This document shows, piece by piece, positions 1 to 6,155 of a DNA stretch of 10,334 bases. The notes under the pieces were generated by a model that was not told the origin of the DNA, ran no database searches, and saw only the letters and a program-made list of their open reading frames with translations. The position numbers were made by a program, and so were the translations under genes. The DNA comes from Deltaproteobacteria bacterium (lineage in GTDB: Bacteria > Myxococcota_A > Polyangia > Polyangiales > Houyiibacteriaceae): contig JAFDFW010000040.1 in NCBI GenBank assembly GCA_019309605.1, positions 1 through 10,334 on the forward strand. The letters run 5' to 3'. The number at the start of each line of letters is the position of its first letter. Position 1 is the first letter of the stretch.

Positions 1-620
1 CGCAACGCATCCCCGTTCTCACTCGGCTCTATCGCGATGCAGGCGCCTATCGCGATGCGCTCCTCGTCGCGCGGCGGCGCATGGCTTATCTCCATAGTGA
101 CCCGGCCCGGCACCGCTGGTGGTGGGACGCCGCGTATCCCATGCCTTGGCGTTCGATCATCGATGAGCACCGCGGCGAGCTTCCGCGTGCTTTGGTGTAT
201 GCGACCATGCGTCAGGAGAGCGGCTTTCGTCCCGAGGTGGTCAGCCGGGCTGGCGCGATCGGCTTGATGCAACTGATGCCAGAGGTTGCGACGAAGCTCG
301 CTGGCAAGTCGGTTACTCGGTACATGCTCCGCGTACCCGAAACCAACATTGCGCTCGGGCTTGAAGAGATGGCTGCGCTCGCCGCGGAGTTCGATGACGT
401 CTACCCGCTGAGCATCGCCGCGTACAACGCGGGCAAGAGCCGAGTTAAGCGTTGGCTGAAAGAGAGCAGAAGGATGGAGCTCGACCGTTTCGTCGAGCGG
501 ATCCCATTCAACGAGACGCGCAACTACGTACGGCGTGTAACCACGCATTACGCGCGATACTCGTATTTGGACGATCCCGAATCGGGCTGGCCCGAGTTAC
601 CCGCGGTCGTTAACCCCTGA
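1..620 (+). CDS. Soluble lytic murein transglycosylase (Slt70-like), C-terminal part; 5' end outside window
   Basis: This enzyme cleaves the MurNAc-GlcNAc bond of peptidoglycan in the periplasm, forming 1,6-anhydro-MurNAc ends. The frame is open to the left edge (first full codon at 3). The ATG at 81 is internal, because the residues before it (QRIPVLTRLYRDAGAY...) read as the last helices of the alpha-superhelical domain that precedes the catalytic domain in Slt70. The visible catalytic domain has the family motifs in order: MRQESGF with the catalytic Glu encoded at 216-218, then SRAGAIGLMQLMP, then AAYNAGKSRVKRW, then a C-terminal ETRNYVRRV stretch typical of goose-lysozyme-fold transglycosylases. 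The protein ends normally at a TGA at 618. No signal peptide can be judged because the N-terminus is missing. The family assignment is firm; the exact subfamily is inferred. The next gene starts 119 bp downstream and has an unrelated function. Confidence 0.93.
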   Translation, partial: QRIPVLTRLYRDAGAYRDALLVARRRMAYLHSDPARHRWWWDAAYPMPWRSIIDEHRGELPRALVYATMRQESGFRPEVVSRAGAIGLMQLMPEVATKLAGKSVTRYMLRVPETNIALGLEEMAALAAEFDDVYPLSIAAYNAGKSRVKRWLKESRRMELDRFVERIPFNETRNYVRRVTTHYARYSYLDDPESGWPELPAVVNP

Positions 621-739
621 TTTGCTCCCCTTCATCGGTTCGATAGACTGTCTTGAACGATTTGGGTTGCCCGCGATCGGGTCGAAGGCCAATAGATGGT
701 CCGATCAATTGCGGTCTTCCGCGGAGCGTGTGAACACGA
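621..739. promoter_or_regulatory. Intergenic region upstream of the PP2C gene; probable promoter region
   Basis: This is the largest gene-free stretch (119 bp). It probably holds the promoter for the phosphatase gene. A TTGAAC hexamer near 652-657 resembles a -35 box, but no convincing -10 sits 16-18 bp downstream. A looser TTGCCC/CAATAG pair with a 17-bp spacer is also possible. A GGAG at 723-726 lies 13 nt before the ATG at 740, longer than the usual ribosome-binding spacing. A short CCCG-CGAT-CGGG palindrome occurs in the middle. I see no T-tailed terminator hairpin after the transglycosylase stop. Confidence 0.3.
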
Positions 740-1513
740 ATGAACTTTATTGCTGCAGGGCTCTCCGACGTCGGACTTCAGCGAGAGCACAACGAAGATA
801 GCTACTGCATTTTGTCAGAACATCGCCTGTTCGTGGTCGCCGATGGGATGGGCGGCCATCGCGCCGGCGACGTCGCCAGCCACATGGCAACGACGGAGAT
901 GACGGCCTTCTTCGACGCGACCAGCGTCGACGGGGACGGCATCAAATGGCCGGACGAGGACGACTCGCGCTTGACGCCCGAGCAGAGCCGCTTGGTGTCC
1001 GCGGTGAAACTCGCGAACCAACGAATCTTCCAAGCCTCGGTTGGCGACCGTTCGGTTCAAGGGATGGGCACTACGGTCGTTGGCGCTCTTTTCAACCGGG
1101 ACGACCGCAAGATGCACATCGCGCACGTCGGCGACAGCCGGGCCTATCGCGTTCGCGCGGGCGAGATCACGCAGCTCACCCGCGACCACTCCTTGTTGAA
1201 CGACTACTTGCTCGTTATGCCGAATCTGACCCATGTCCAGAAGGAGCGTCTTCCGAGCAACGTGATCACACGCGCGCTCGGGATGCAGGATGCTGTTGCC
1301 GTCGATCTGTTCTTCGAAAACGTCGAGCCTGGTGATGTCTACATGCTGTGTTCGGATGGCCTCAATGGGATGGTGAGCGACGATCGCATCCTCGCCATCC
1401 TTCACGACGCCGGCGCAGACGTGGAGACAGGGGCCAAGGCCCTGGTTGCCCAAGCCAACGCGAATGGCGGTGAGGACAACACCACCGTCGTCGTCGTTCG
1501 AATCACCGAGTAG
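740..1513 (+). CDS. PP2C-family protein serine/threonine phosphatase
   Basis: This is a metal-dependent phosphatase that removes phosphate from Ser/Thr residues, usually reversing Hanks-type kinases in the cytoplasm. The 257-aa protein is close to the usual size of the compact bacterial PP2C domain (about 240-260 aa) and carries the whole motif series: RxHNED (residues 15-20), VADGMGGH (33-40, metal ligand Asp35), GMGTT (108-112), HVGDSRAYR (129-137), LTRDHS (146-151), CSDGLNGMV (204-212, metal ligand Asp206) and EDNTTVVVV (245-253, metal ligand Asp246). The metal-binding aspartates are all present, so it should be active. There is no signal peptide, membrane segment or extra domain. The START-like gene starts 2 nt after its stop, so the two are almost certainly co-transcribed. 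No partner kinase is in the window, so the substrate is unknown. Confidence 0.96.
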   Translation: MNFIAAGLSDVGLQREHNEDSYCILSEHRLFVVADGMGGHRAGDVASHMATTEMTAFFDATSVDGDGIKWPDEDDSRLTPEQSRLVSAVKLANQRIFQASVGDRSVQGMGTTVVGALFNRDDRKMHIAHVGDSRAYRVRAGEITQLTRDHSLLNDYLLVMPNLTHVQKERLPSNVITRALGMQDAVAVDLFFENVEPGDVYMLCSDGLNGMVSDDRILAILHDAGADVETGAKALVAQANANGGEDNTTVVVVRITE

Positions 1514-1515
1514 CC

Positions 1516-2010
1516 ATGCCGAAGAGTCTCGCGATTCAGCAGCTCCTCGACTGTCCGGAAAAGGACTTCTGGGTGCGAATCTTCGGAAGCGAAGATTTCA
1601 ACCAGTACTTGTACGAGGGACTCGGCTACGAGTACGAGCTCCAGGAGTGGAACCGGGAAACCGGCTACCGGCGCGCCAAGATCTGGCCCACGCAACAGAT
1701 GCCGAGAGCCGTTGCGAGGGTTCTTGGCGAGCGGTTCAGCTACATCGAAGAGGGAACGTTCGACGCCGAAGCCGGGCGCTACGACTTTCATGTCATCACA
1801 TCCGCTGTGACCGACCGCATCCGAGCCAAAGGCGCAGTCACGGTCGAGGCGGTTTCAGCTCACCAGTGCGAGCGGCGTGTGACTCTCGAGATCGCCGCCG
1901 ACGTGCTCGGCCTTGGGCGTCTCATCGAGGCATACTTCGTGGCTACGACACGCGAGCAATATGCCAAAAACGCGGCGCTCGTGAACGAGTATCTGGCCGG
2001 CCTTCACTAG
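1516..2010 (+). CDS. DUF2505-like (START/SRPBCC-type) protein of unknown function
   Basis: This is a 164-aa protein without signal peptide or membrane helices. Its layout, with alternating beta strands, a central GTFDAEAGRYDFHV strand pair and a long C-terminal amphipathic helix (about residues 130-162), resembles the DUF2505 family, whose members are predicted to adopt the SRPBCC/START-like hydrophobic ligand-binding fold. This is fold-level recognition from memory, not an alignment. No catalytic residues can be pointed out. The ATG at 1516 lies 2 nt after the stop of the PP2C gene with only a poor GAG upstream, suggesting re-initiation after the phosphatase. A role in binding a lipid or other ligand, perhaps linked to phospho-signalling, would be guesswork. 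The stop codon TAG at 2008 is shared in the CTAG palindrome with the stop of the convergent transpeptidase gene. Confidence 0.82.
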   Translation: MPKSLAIQQLLDCPEKDFWVRIFGSEDFNQYLYEGLGYEYELQEWNRETGYRRAKIWPTQQMPRAVARVLGERFSYIEEGTFDAEAGRYDFHVITSAVTDRIRAKGAVTVEAVSAHQCERRVTLEIAADVLGLGRLIEAYFVATTREQYAKNAALVNEYLAGLH

Positions 2011-3839
2011 TGGCCCGCGGGTCGTCCGCCCTTGCGCGGGTCGCTCGCCGCGTGAAGGCGGCGTTCTGGCGAGCGTTCGATCTGGATCGCTTGAACGTTG
2101 GCGATATTGCGAATCGGCTCGATCAGGTGACCGCGGGCGCGAAGCGCGTCTTGAAGCGTCGCACCCAGCGGGGCGACTGTCTCCACACGGAGGCCTTCAG
2201 GCACGCCTTGGTGGTGAACGCGCGGAGCCGCCACAGCCTCGCCGGCGCTCATGCCGTGCAACAAAACATTCATCGCGACCTGCTGCGTTGCGGTCACGAT
2301 TCGGCTTCCGCCCGAAGCTCCCACGCACAAGGCGGGCTTGCCGTCCTCGAGCACGATCGTGGGTGACATCGTCGACACTGGACGCTTCCAGGGCCCTGGC
2401 AGATTCCGGGCGCCTCCGACCAGCCCGAAGGCGTTGGCCTTGCCGATGCCGCTTGCGAAGTCGTCCATTTCGTCGTTCATGACGATTCCTCCACCGGTGA
2501 ACCGCGCCCCAAACGGAAGGTTCACGGTGGTGGTGACCGAAGCGACGTTGCCCTCCGCGTCGACGACGCAAAGGTGCGAAGTCCCTGCATTGTCGGGCGC
2601 CGTGACCACGGACTGGGTCCACTCGACTGGGAAGTCATAATCGGCGCTCCGATGGGCTTTGTCATCGCCCGCGAGGCGAGCGCGCTTGGCGATGCGGGAT
2701 TCGGCCATCATCTTCTCGAGCGGCAGGATCACTTGGTCCGGGTCGCCGAAGTAGCGCTGACGATCGAGGAACGGCCCCTTCCAGGATTCGACCATCGCGT
2801 GTAGGAGCGTTGCGCCATAAGTTGGCTCGGGTCCGGCGACCTGTTCCAGGATCGACAGGCTTTGAATCATCGTGAAACCGCCTGCGCTCGGAGGGGGCGC
2901 CGTTACCCAGCGATATCCGAACGCGGCAGTGTCGAGCGGCTCGCGCTCCCGTACACGGTACGCGTAGAGATCCTGCAGGGTCATGATGCCGCCATGCTTC
3001 CGAACGGCAGTCACCATTTCCTGGCCGATGACACCTCCGTAAATGACCGCGGCGCCCTTCTCGGCAAACGCGCGCAGCACGCGCGCCAAGCTCGGACGGC
3101 GCAGGGTCGCGCCGGGCCGGAGGTCCCACTTCGCCATCACCGGGTCCTTGCGAAGTTGAACCTCGAATGCGCTTCCCATCGCGGCGAGGGCGTCGCTCAC
3201 CGTGAAGCCTTCCTCGGCTAACCGAAGGGCCGGCGCGACGACCTCGCGCAGGGAAAGCTTCCCGAAGCGCGTGACCAGCGCTTCGATTCCGGCGGGTTCT
3301 CCGGGCACGCCCGCTGCGAGGCCACCCAACTGAGAACGAGAGCTCGCTGGGCCCTCTGGCCGCTCTCCCTCAGCCTCGAACATGGTCCGAGTCGCGGCAC
3401 GTGGCGCGCGCTCGCGGAAGTCGAGGAAGGTCAGCGAGCCATCCTTGGCGCAGTAGTAGAGCGCAAACCCTCCGCCCCCGAGGCCGCTGCTTGCTGGATT
3501 GACGACGCCGAGGGCCAGCATCGTGGCTGCAGCCGCGTCAGCCGCGTTGCCCCCGGCAGCCAGAATCTCGGCGCCGGCCTTCGAGGCTTCTTCGTGGTCG
3601 GCAGCGACCGCGTCCCGTGTAAATGCCGCCGCATGCTCCGGCCCGGGGGGCGGGGAGGCAGGGACCGAGGGCGGGGAGGCAGGGACCGAGGGCGGGGAGG
3701 CAGGGACCGAGGGCGGGGAGGCAGGGACCGAGGGCGGGGAAGCAGGGACAGTGGTTGGGTATCCACTGATCAGGCCGGCGATCAAGAACGCCGAAACACA
3801 CGACAAGACCACCGAAAACCGCTGCTTCATGGCTCGCAC
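2007..3839 (-). CDS. ggt: Gamma-glutamyltranspeptidase precursor (secreted)
   Basis: This N-terminal nucleophile hydrolase cleaves and transfers the gamma-glutamyl group of glutathione in the periplasm or outside the cell. The 610-aa precursor begins with a basic n-region and hydrophobic core (residues 5-26), then a Pro/Ala/Ser-rich linker (29-66) made of PASPPSV repeats, then the mature enzyme. Motifs seen: GGNAADAA (96-103), SSGLGGGGF (117-125), LDFRERAP with substrate-binding Arg142, autoprocessing site GT-SH with nucleophile Thr420 (codon at 2580-2582), NDEMDDF (455-461), lid-loop region GLVGGARN (472-479), STMSPTIV (489-496), GASGGSRI (507-514) and the C-terminal ASDPRKGG. The small subunit after cleavage would be 191 aa, as expected. 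The start is either GTG at 3839 (GGAGG 4 nt upstream) or ATG at 3830; both keep the signal peptide. It is divergent from gshB, which suggests a shared role in glutathione turnover. Confidence 0.96.
   Translation of the reverse strand: MRAMKQRFSVVLSCVSAFLIAGLISGYPTTVPASPPSVPASPPSVPASPPSVPASPPSVPASPPPGPEHAAAFTRDAVAADHEEASKAGAEILAAGGNAADAAAATMLALGVVNPASSGLGGGGFALYYCAKDGSLTFLDFRERAPRAATRTMFEAEGERPEGPASSRSQLGGLAAGVPGEPAGIEALVTRFGKLSLREVVAPALRLAEEGFTVSDALAAMGSAFEVQLRKDPVMAKWDLRPGATLRRPSLARVLRAFAEKGAAVIYGGVIGQEMVTAVRKHGGIMTLQDLYAYRVREREPLDTAAFGYRWVTAPPPSAGGFTMIQSLSILEQVAGPEPTYGATLLHAMVESWKGPFLDRQRYFGDPDQVILPLEKMMAESRIAKRARLAGDDKAHRSADYDFPVEWTQSVVTAPDNAGTSHLCVVDAEGNVASVTTTVNLPFGARFTGGGIVMNDEMDDFASGIGKANAFGLVGGARNLPGPWKRPVSTMSPTIVLEDGKPALCVGASGGSRIVTATQQVAMNVLLHGMSAGEAVAAPRVHHQGVPEGLRVETVAPLGATLQDALRARGHLIEPIRNIANVQAIQIERSPERRLHAASDPRKGGRPAGH
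3649..3753. repeat. 21-bp tandem repeat, five copies (four identical, one degenerate)
   Basis: The unit, read on the + strand, is GGCGGGGAGGCAGGGACCGA plus a final G, 21 bp long. Copies at 3649-3669, 3670-3690, 3691-3711 and 3712-3732 are identical base for base. The fifth, at 3733-3753, differs at three positions. On the minus strand each unit encodes seven residues of the PASPPSV type, so copy-number changes keep the ggt reading frame. The repeats form the linker between the signal peptide and the catalytic domain. The complete identity of four copies points to recent expansion by slippage or unequal exchange. Contiguous units with no spacers rule out a CRISPR array. Confidence 0.97.
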
Positions 3840-3878
3840 CTTGCCTCCAAAGCGGCTCGGATGCTACCGCAGAGCCTC
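3840..3878. promoter_or_regulatory. Short divergent spacer between ggt and gshB
   Basis: Only 39 bp separate the two start codons used here, too little for two independent full promoters. The promoter elements of each gene therefore probably reach into the other's coding sequence. On the minus strand a GGAGG (3844-3848) serves ggt. On the + strand I see no good ribosome-binding site before the gshB ATG at 3879. The spacer has an alternative in-frame ATG at 3861 for gshB. No clear -10/-35 pair or operator palindrome is visible. Confidence 0.35.
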
Positions 3879-4832
3879 ATGCGTTTCGTGTTCGTGATGG
3901 ACCCCGTGTCGACGGTCATTGTCGACGAAGACACGAGCTTCGCCCTGATGCTAGAGGCACAGGCTCGCGGCCACCGCGTCGATCATTGCTTGCCCAGCGA
4001 TGTAGGGCTTCGCGGCCGCCGGGTCGTTGCGCGGGTTCGCCAGGCTTCGATGCAGCTCGACGACGAAGAGCCGATCACCTTGGGAGAGCCGGAAGACATC
4101 GATTTGGTCGATGTTGATGCGGTGTTCATTCGCAAAGATCCGCCCTTCGCCGATGCCTATTTGTGGCTGACGCTGGTTTTGGACCACCTCGAAGGCAGCA
4201 CGCTGGTGGTGAACAACCCGCGCGGTTTACGCGAAGCTAACGAGAAGCTCTACGCGCATCACTTTCCGGAGATCGTGCCGCCTACGATCATGACGAGTCA
4301 CAAGGATGAGATCGAGCGCTTCTTGAGCGACGTGGGCGGCAAGGCAGTGATCAAGCCGATCGACGGCCACGGCGGTGAAAGCGTGTTTCTGCTCACTCAA
4401 GGAGACACCAACCTCAATGCCTTGATCGAGTCCGTTACTCACCTGGGTGCGCGCAATGCGATCGTCCAGGCGCTCATTCCCGAGGTGTACGACGAGGGGG
4501 ACAAGCGAATCCTTCTGGTGGACGGCGAGCTTCTAGGCGTCGTCGGACGCGTCCCCCGCAAGGGCGATCTTCGGAGCAACGTGCATGTCGGCGGCTCGGC
4601 GGCGCCGGCGGAGCTTGCCGAGGCAGACCGGAAGATCATCGAAACGATCGGTCCCCGCTTGGTCGCGGATCAGCTCTTCTTCGTCGGCCTCGACGTCATT
4701 GGGGGCAAACTCATCGAAGTGAACGTCACCAGCCCGACCTTGCTCCAGCAGATGTCACGCCTCTGCGGAGAGAATCTCTCTGCCAGGGTGATCGAGAGGC
4801 TCGAAGAGAAGGTCCGGGGCTACCCGGGATAG
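3879..4832 (+). CDS. gshB: Glutathione synthetase
   Basis: This ATP-grasp ligase joins gamma-glutamylcysteine and glycine to make glutathione in the cytoplasm. The 317-aa product matches the E. coli-type enzyme in length (about 316 aa) and order of motifs: MRFVFVMDPV at the N-terminus, TSFALMLEAQARG (19-31), IRKDPPF (84-90), NNPRGLREANEKL (112-124), the ATP-grasp loop KPIDGHGG (159-166), GDKRILLVDGE (207-217), VGLDVIGGKLIEVNVTSPT (269-287). The start at 3879 was chosen because homologues begin directly with this beta strand. The open frame continues upstream to 3594, but that part only reads the antisense of ggt. The gamma-glutamylcysteine ligase (gshA) is not in the window. It converges with the small membrane protein gene, the stops lying about 20 bp apart. 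Confidence 0.97.
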   Translation: MRFVFVMDPVSTVIVDEDTSFALMLEAQARGHRVDHCLPSDVGLRGRRVVARVRQASMQLDDEEPITLGEPEDIDLVDVDAVFIRKDPPFADAYLWLTLVLDHLEGSTLVVNNPRGLREANEKLYAHHFPEIVPPTIMTSHKDEIERFLSDVGGKAVIKPIDGHGGESVFLLTQGDTNLNALIESVTHLGARNAIVQALIPEVYDEGDKRILLVDGELLGVVGRVPRKGDLRSNVHVGGSAAPAELAEADRKIIETIGPRLVADQLFFVGLDVIGGKLIEVNVTSPTLLQQMSRLCGENLSARVIERLEEKVRGYPG

Positions 4833-4852
4833 GCGCAGGGGAGCCTCCGGGC

Positions 4853-5206
4853 TCAGCTCGAGCCGATTCGCACTGCAGCGGACGCCCCGGCGCCGGCGAC
4901 TGCTCCGATCGCCGCGGCAACGAAGAACGACACGGCGGCGCTCATGAGATCTAGCCCGTCGAGGACCAGTCCGGTCATGCCGAAGAACGAGACGAAGAAC
5001 GTCCAGAACCGACGCGACCGCACGGTTCGCACGAAGAAATCCCCGCCCGCAACGCCATCGAGCTGACCGAACTGACTCGGTCTCGTCGTGTCGTCGTGGG
5101 CCCGGGTTTGGTCGTCGGCGTCGGCACGTTTCGCGCTCAAGAAGAGCGAAGCGCCTAGCAGCACAGCTCCGAGCACCAGCGACAAGATGTAGACATTGAT
5201 CAGCAT
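4853..5206 (-). CDS. Small membrane protein of unknown function, last gene of the isoprenoid operon
   Basis: This 117-aa protein has an N-terminal hydrophobic segment (about residues 3-24, VYILSLVLGAVLLGASLFL), a polar acidic loop (26-60) and two further hydrophobic segments (about 66-82 with RRFWTFFVSFFGMTGLVLDG, and 87-112, very rich in Ala/Gly). It resembles the membrane part of YqiJ/NfeD-like proteins (remembered pattern, not an alignment) but lacks the C-terminal OB-fold domain these usually carry. The ATG at 5206 is favoured over the longer open frame to 5473 because a perfect GGAGG sits 9 nt upstream, because the protein character begins there, and because the longer version would run antiparallel in register across the kinase gene. 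It starts 16 bp after the phosphomevalonate kinase stop on the same strand, so it should be co-transcribed. A link to isoprenoid metabolism is only contextual. Confidence 0.82.
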   Translation of the reverse strand: MLINVYILSLVLGAVLLGASLFLSAKRADADDQTRAHDDTTRPSQFGQLDGVAGGDFFVRTVRSRRFWTFFVSFFGMTGLVLDGLDLMSAAVSFFVAAAIGAVAGAGASAAVRIGSS

Positions 5207-5215
5207 TTGGCGCGT

Positions 5216-5220
5216 CCTCC
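5216..5220 (-). promoter_or_regulatory. Strong Shine-Dalgarno of the small membrane protein gene
   Basis: GGAGG on the minus strand with a 9-nt spacer to the ATG at 5206. It lies in the 16-bp gap after the phosphomevalonate kinase stop and decides the start of the small gene against the much longer upstream reading frame. Confidence 0.8.
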
Positions 5221-5222
5221 AG

Positions 5223-6155
5223 TCAACAGGTTTGCACACCTGTTGCACCCCACGAGACATCGATAGGATGAAGCCCCTCGTCTTTGCAAGCCAGTTCGAA
5301 GCTTTTTGCGGCATCCGGATCGAGGAAGAAGGCGATGGCAACGTCGCCTCCGCCCGCCCCGCATGGCTTGGCGCTCCCAGAAAACCGGGCCGCAAGCTCG
5401 GCCGCGCGTTCGAGCCGGGTGTCGAGAATCGCGGCGCCGGAGGCAGTCCCGAGCGCGCCCATCGCCGTCCCATAGGAGCCCGCCTCGACGATGACCTCAG
5501 CAGCCTTGCCGGCCTCGAAGGCCGATGCGAATCGGACTGAAAGCTCCGAGAGCCGCCCCATGTGCTCGCGGTACGTGTCGGGATCGTCGCGCCGAAGTCG
5601 CTGTACCTTCCCGACGAGTTCGCTGGTTCGCGCGGCGTGTCCCGTCCATACCAGGCAGATCGTGAGGCTGCTCGGACGCTCTAGAGGTCGCGTCTCGATC
5701 GCGTCTTCGGTTCGCGCGAATCGCAGAAAGCCGCCAAACGTTGACGCCGCAACATCTACCCCGCTCCCTTGTGGCGCGATCGAGGCGTGGCCTTCGAGGG
5801 CGAGTGAGAACACGCGTTGCAAGACCTCCGAGTCAGCGAGGTCGCGCCCGTGCGTTGAGAAGCTCGCGCCCGCCGTCGCCACAGCCGCTGCTGCCGACGA
5901 GCCGAGCCCGAGCTTGACACCATCCTGCTGGAGGCCCTTCACGTCCAGGCTCAACGCACGAGGCAGTGGCCCGAGCTCAGCTTCCGCAAGCCGAAGCGTG
6001 GTTTCGACTTCGGGAGGCATGGGCCGGGGGTGGTCGGACCATGCGACCGAGACCCGCCGGTCGACGGCAGCGACCACTGCTGGTGCACCTTCGAGCACCG
6101 CGTACTCGCCACACAGCAGCGCCTTCCCCGGCGAGCTCGCGCCGATCGGCGTCAC
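5223..6155 (-). CDS. Phosphomevalonate kinase (GHMP family)
   Basis: This enzyme phosphorylates mevalonate 5-phosphate to mevalonate 5-diphosphate in the cytoplasm. The 310-aa product shows SSPGKALLCGEYAVLEG (residues 7-23), the GHMP phosphate-binding loop KLGLGSSAAAAVA (81-93), QGSGVDVAAST, and the C-terminal KPCGAGGGDVAIAF (263-276), whose GAGGGD signature separates phosphomevalonate kinases from mevalonate kinases. The GTG at 6155 is the likely start: it forms a GTGA overlap with the stop of the upstream decarboxylase gene, has a GAGG 7 nt upstream, and puts the SPGK motif where the family has it. The open frame extends upstream to 6614, but that part lies over the decarboxylase gene and has no family resemblance. 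Its place between the decarboxylase and a membrane protein gene fits a lower mevalonate operon. The length is slightly short for the family but complete. Confidence 0.93.
   Translation of the reverse strand: MTPIGASSPGKALLCGEYAVLEGAPAVVAAVDRRVSVAWSDHPRPMPPEVETTLRLAEAELGPLPRALSLDVKGLQQDGVKLGLGSSAAAAVATAGASFSTHGRDLADSEVLQRVFSLALEGHASIAPQGSGVDVAASTFGGFLRFARTEDAIETRPLERPSSLTICLVWTGHAARTSELVGKVQRLRRDDPDTYREHMGRLSELSVRFASAFEAGKAAEVIVEAGSYGTAMGALGTASGAAILDTRLERAAELAARFSGSAKPCGAGGGDVAIAFFLDPDAAKSFELACKDEGLHPIDVSWGATGVQTC

Noticed and set aside
1446..2366. Long + strand open frame across the PP2C/DUF2505 junction and ggt
   Set aside because: It is Arg/Ser-rich, out of frame over three well-supported genes, with no recognisable motif; a GC-rich shadow frame.
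3649..3753. Tandem repeats as a CRISPR array
   Set aside because: The units are contiguous, 21 bp long, in frame with ggt and have no spacers.
3594..3878. N-terminal extension of the gshB frame with GRGGRDR repeats
   Set aside because: It reads the antisense of the ggt linker repeats and signal region; the glutathione synthetase family begins at the MRFVFVMDP segment (3879).
4841..4854. GAGCC-TCCG-GGCTC hairpin between gshB and the small membrane gene as a terminator
   Set aside because: The stem is only 5 bp and no T-run follows on either strand; it may be chance in GC-rich DNA.
5207..5473. Upstream extension of the small membrane protein frame
   Set aside because: It lies entirely over the phosphomevalonate kinase coding sequence apart from the 16-bp gap, shows no protein character, and a strong GGAGG supports the start at 5206.
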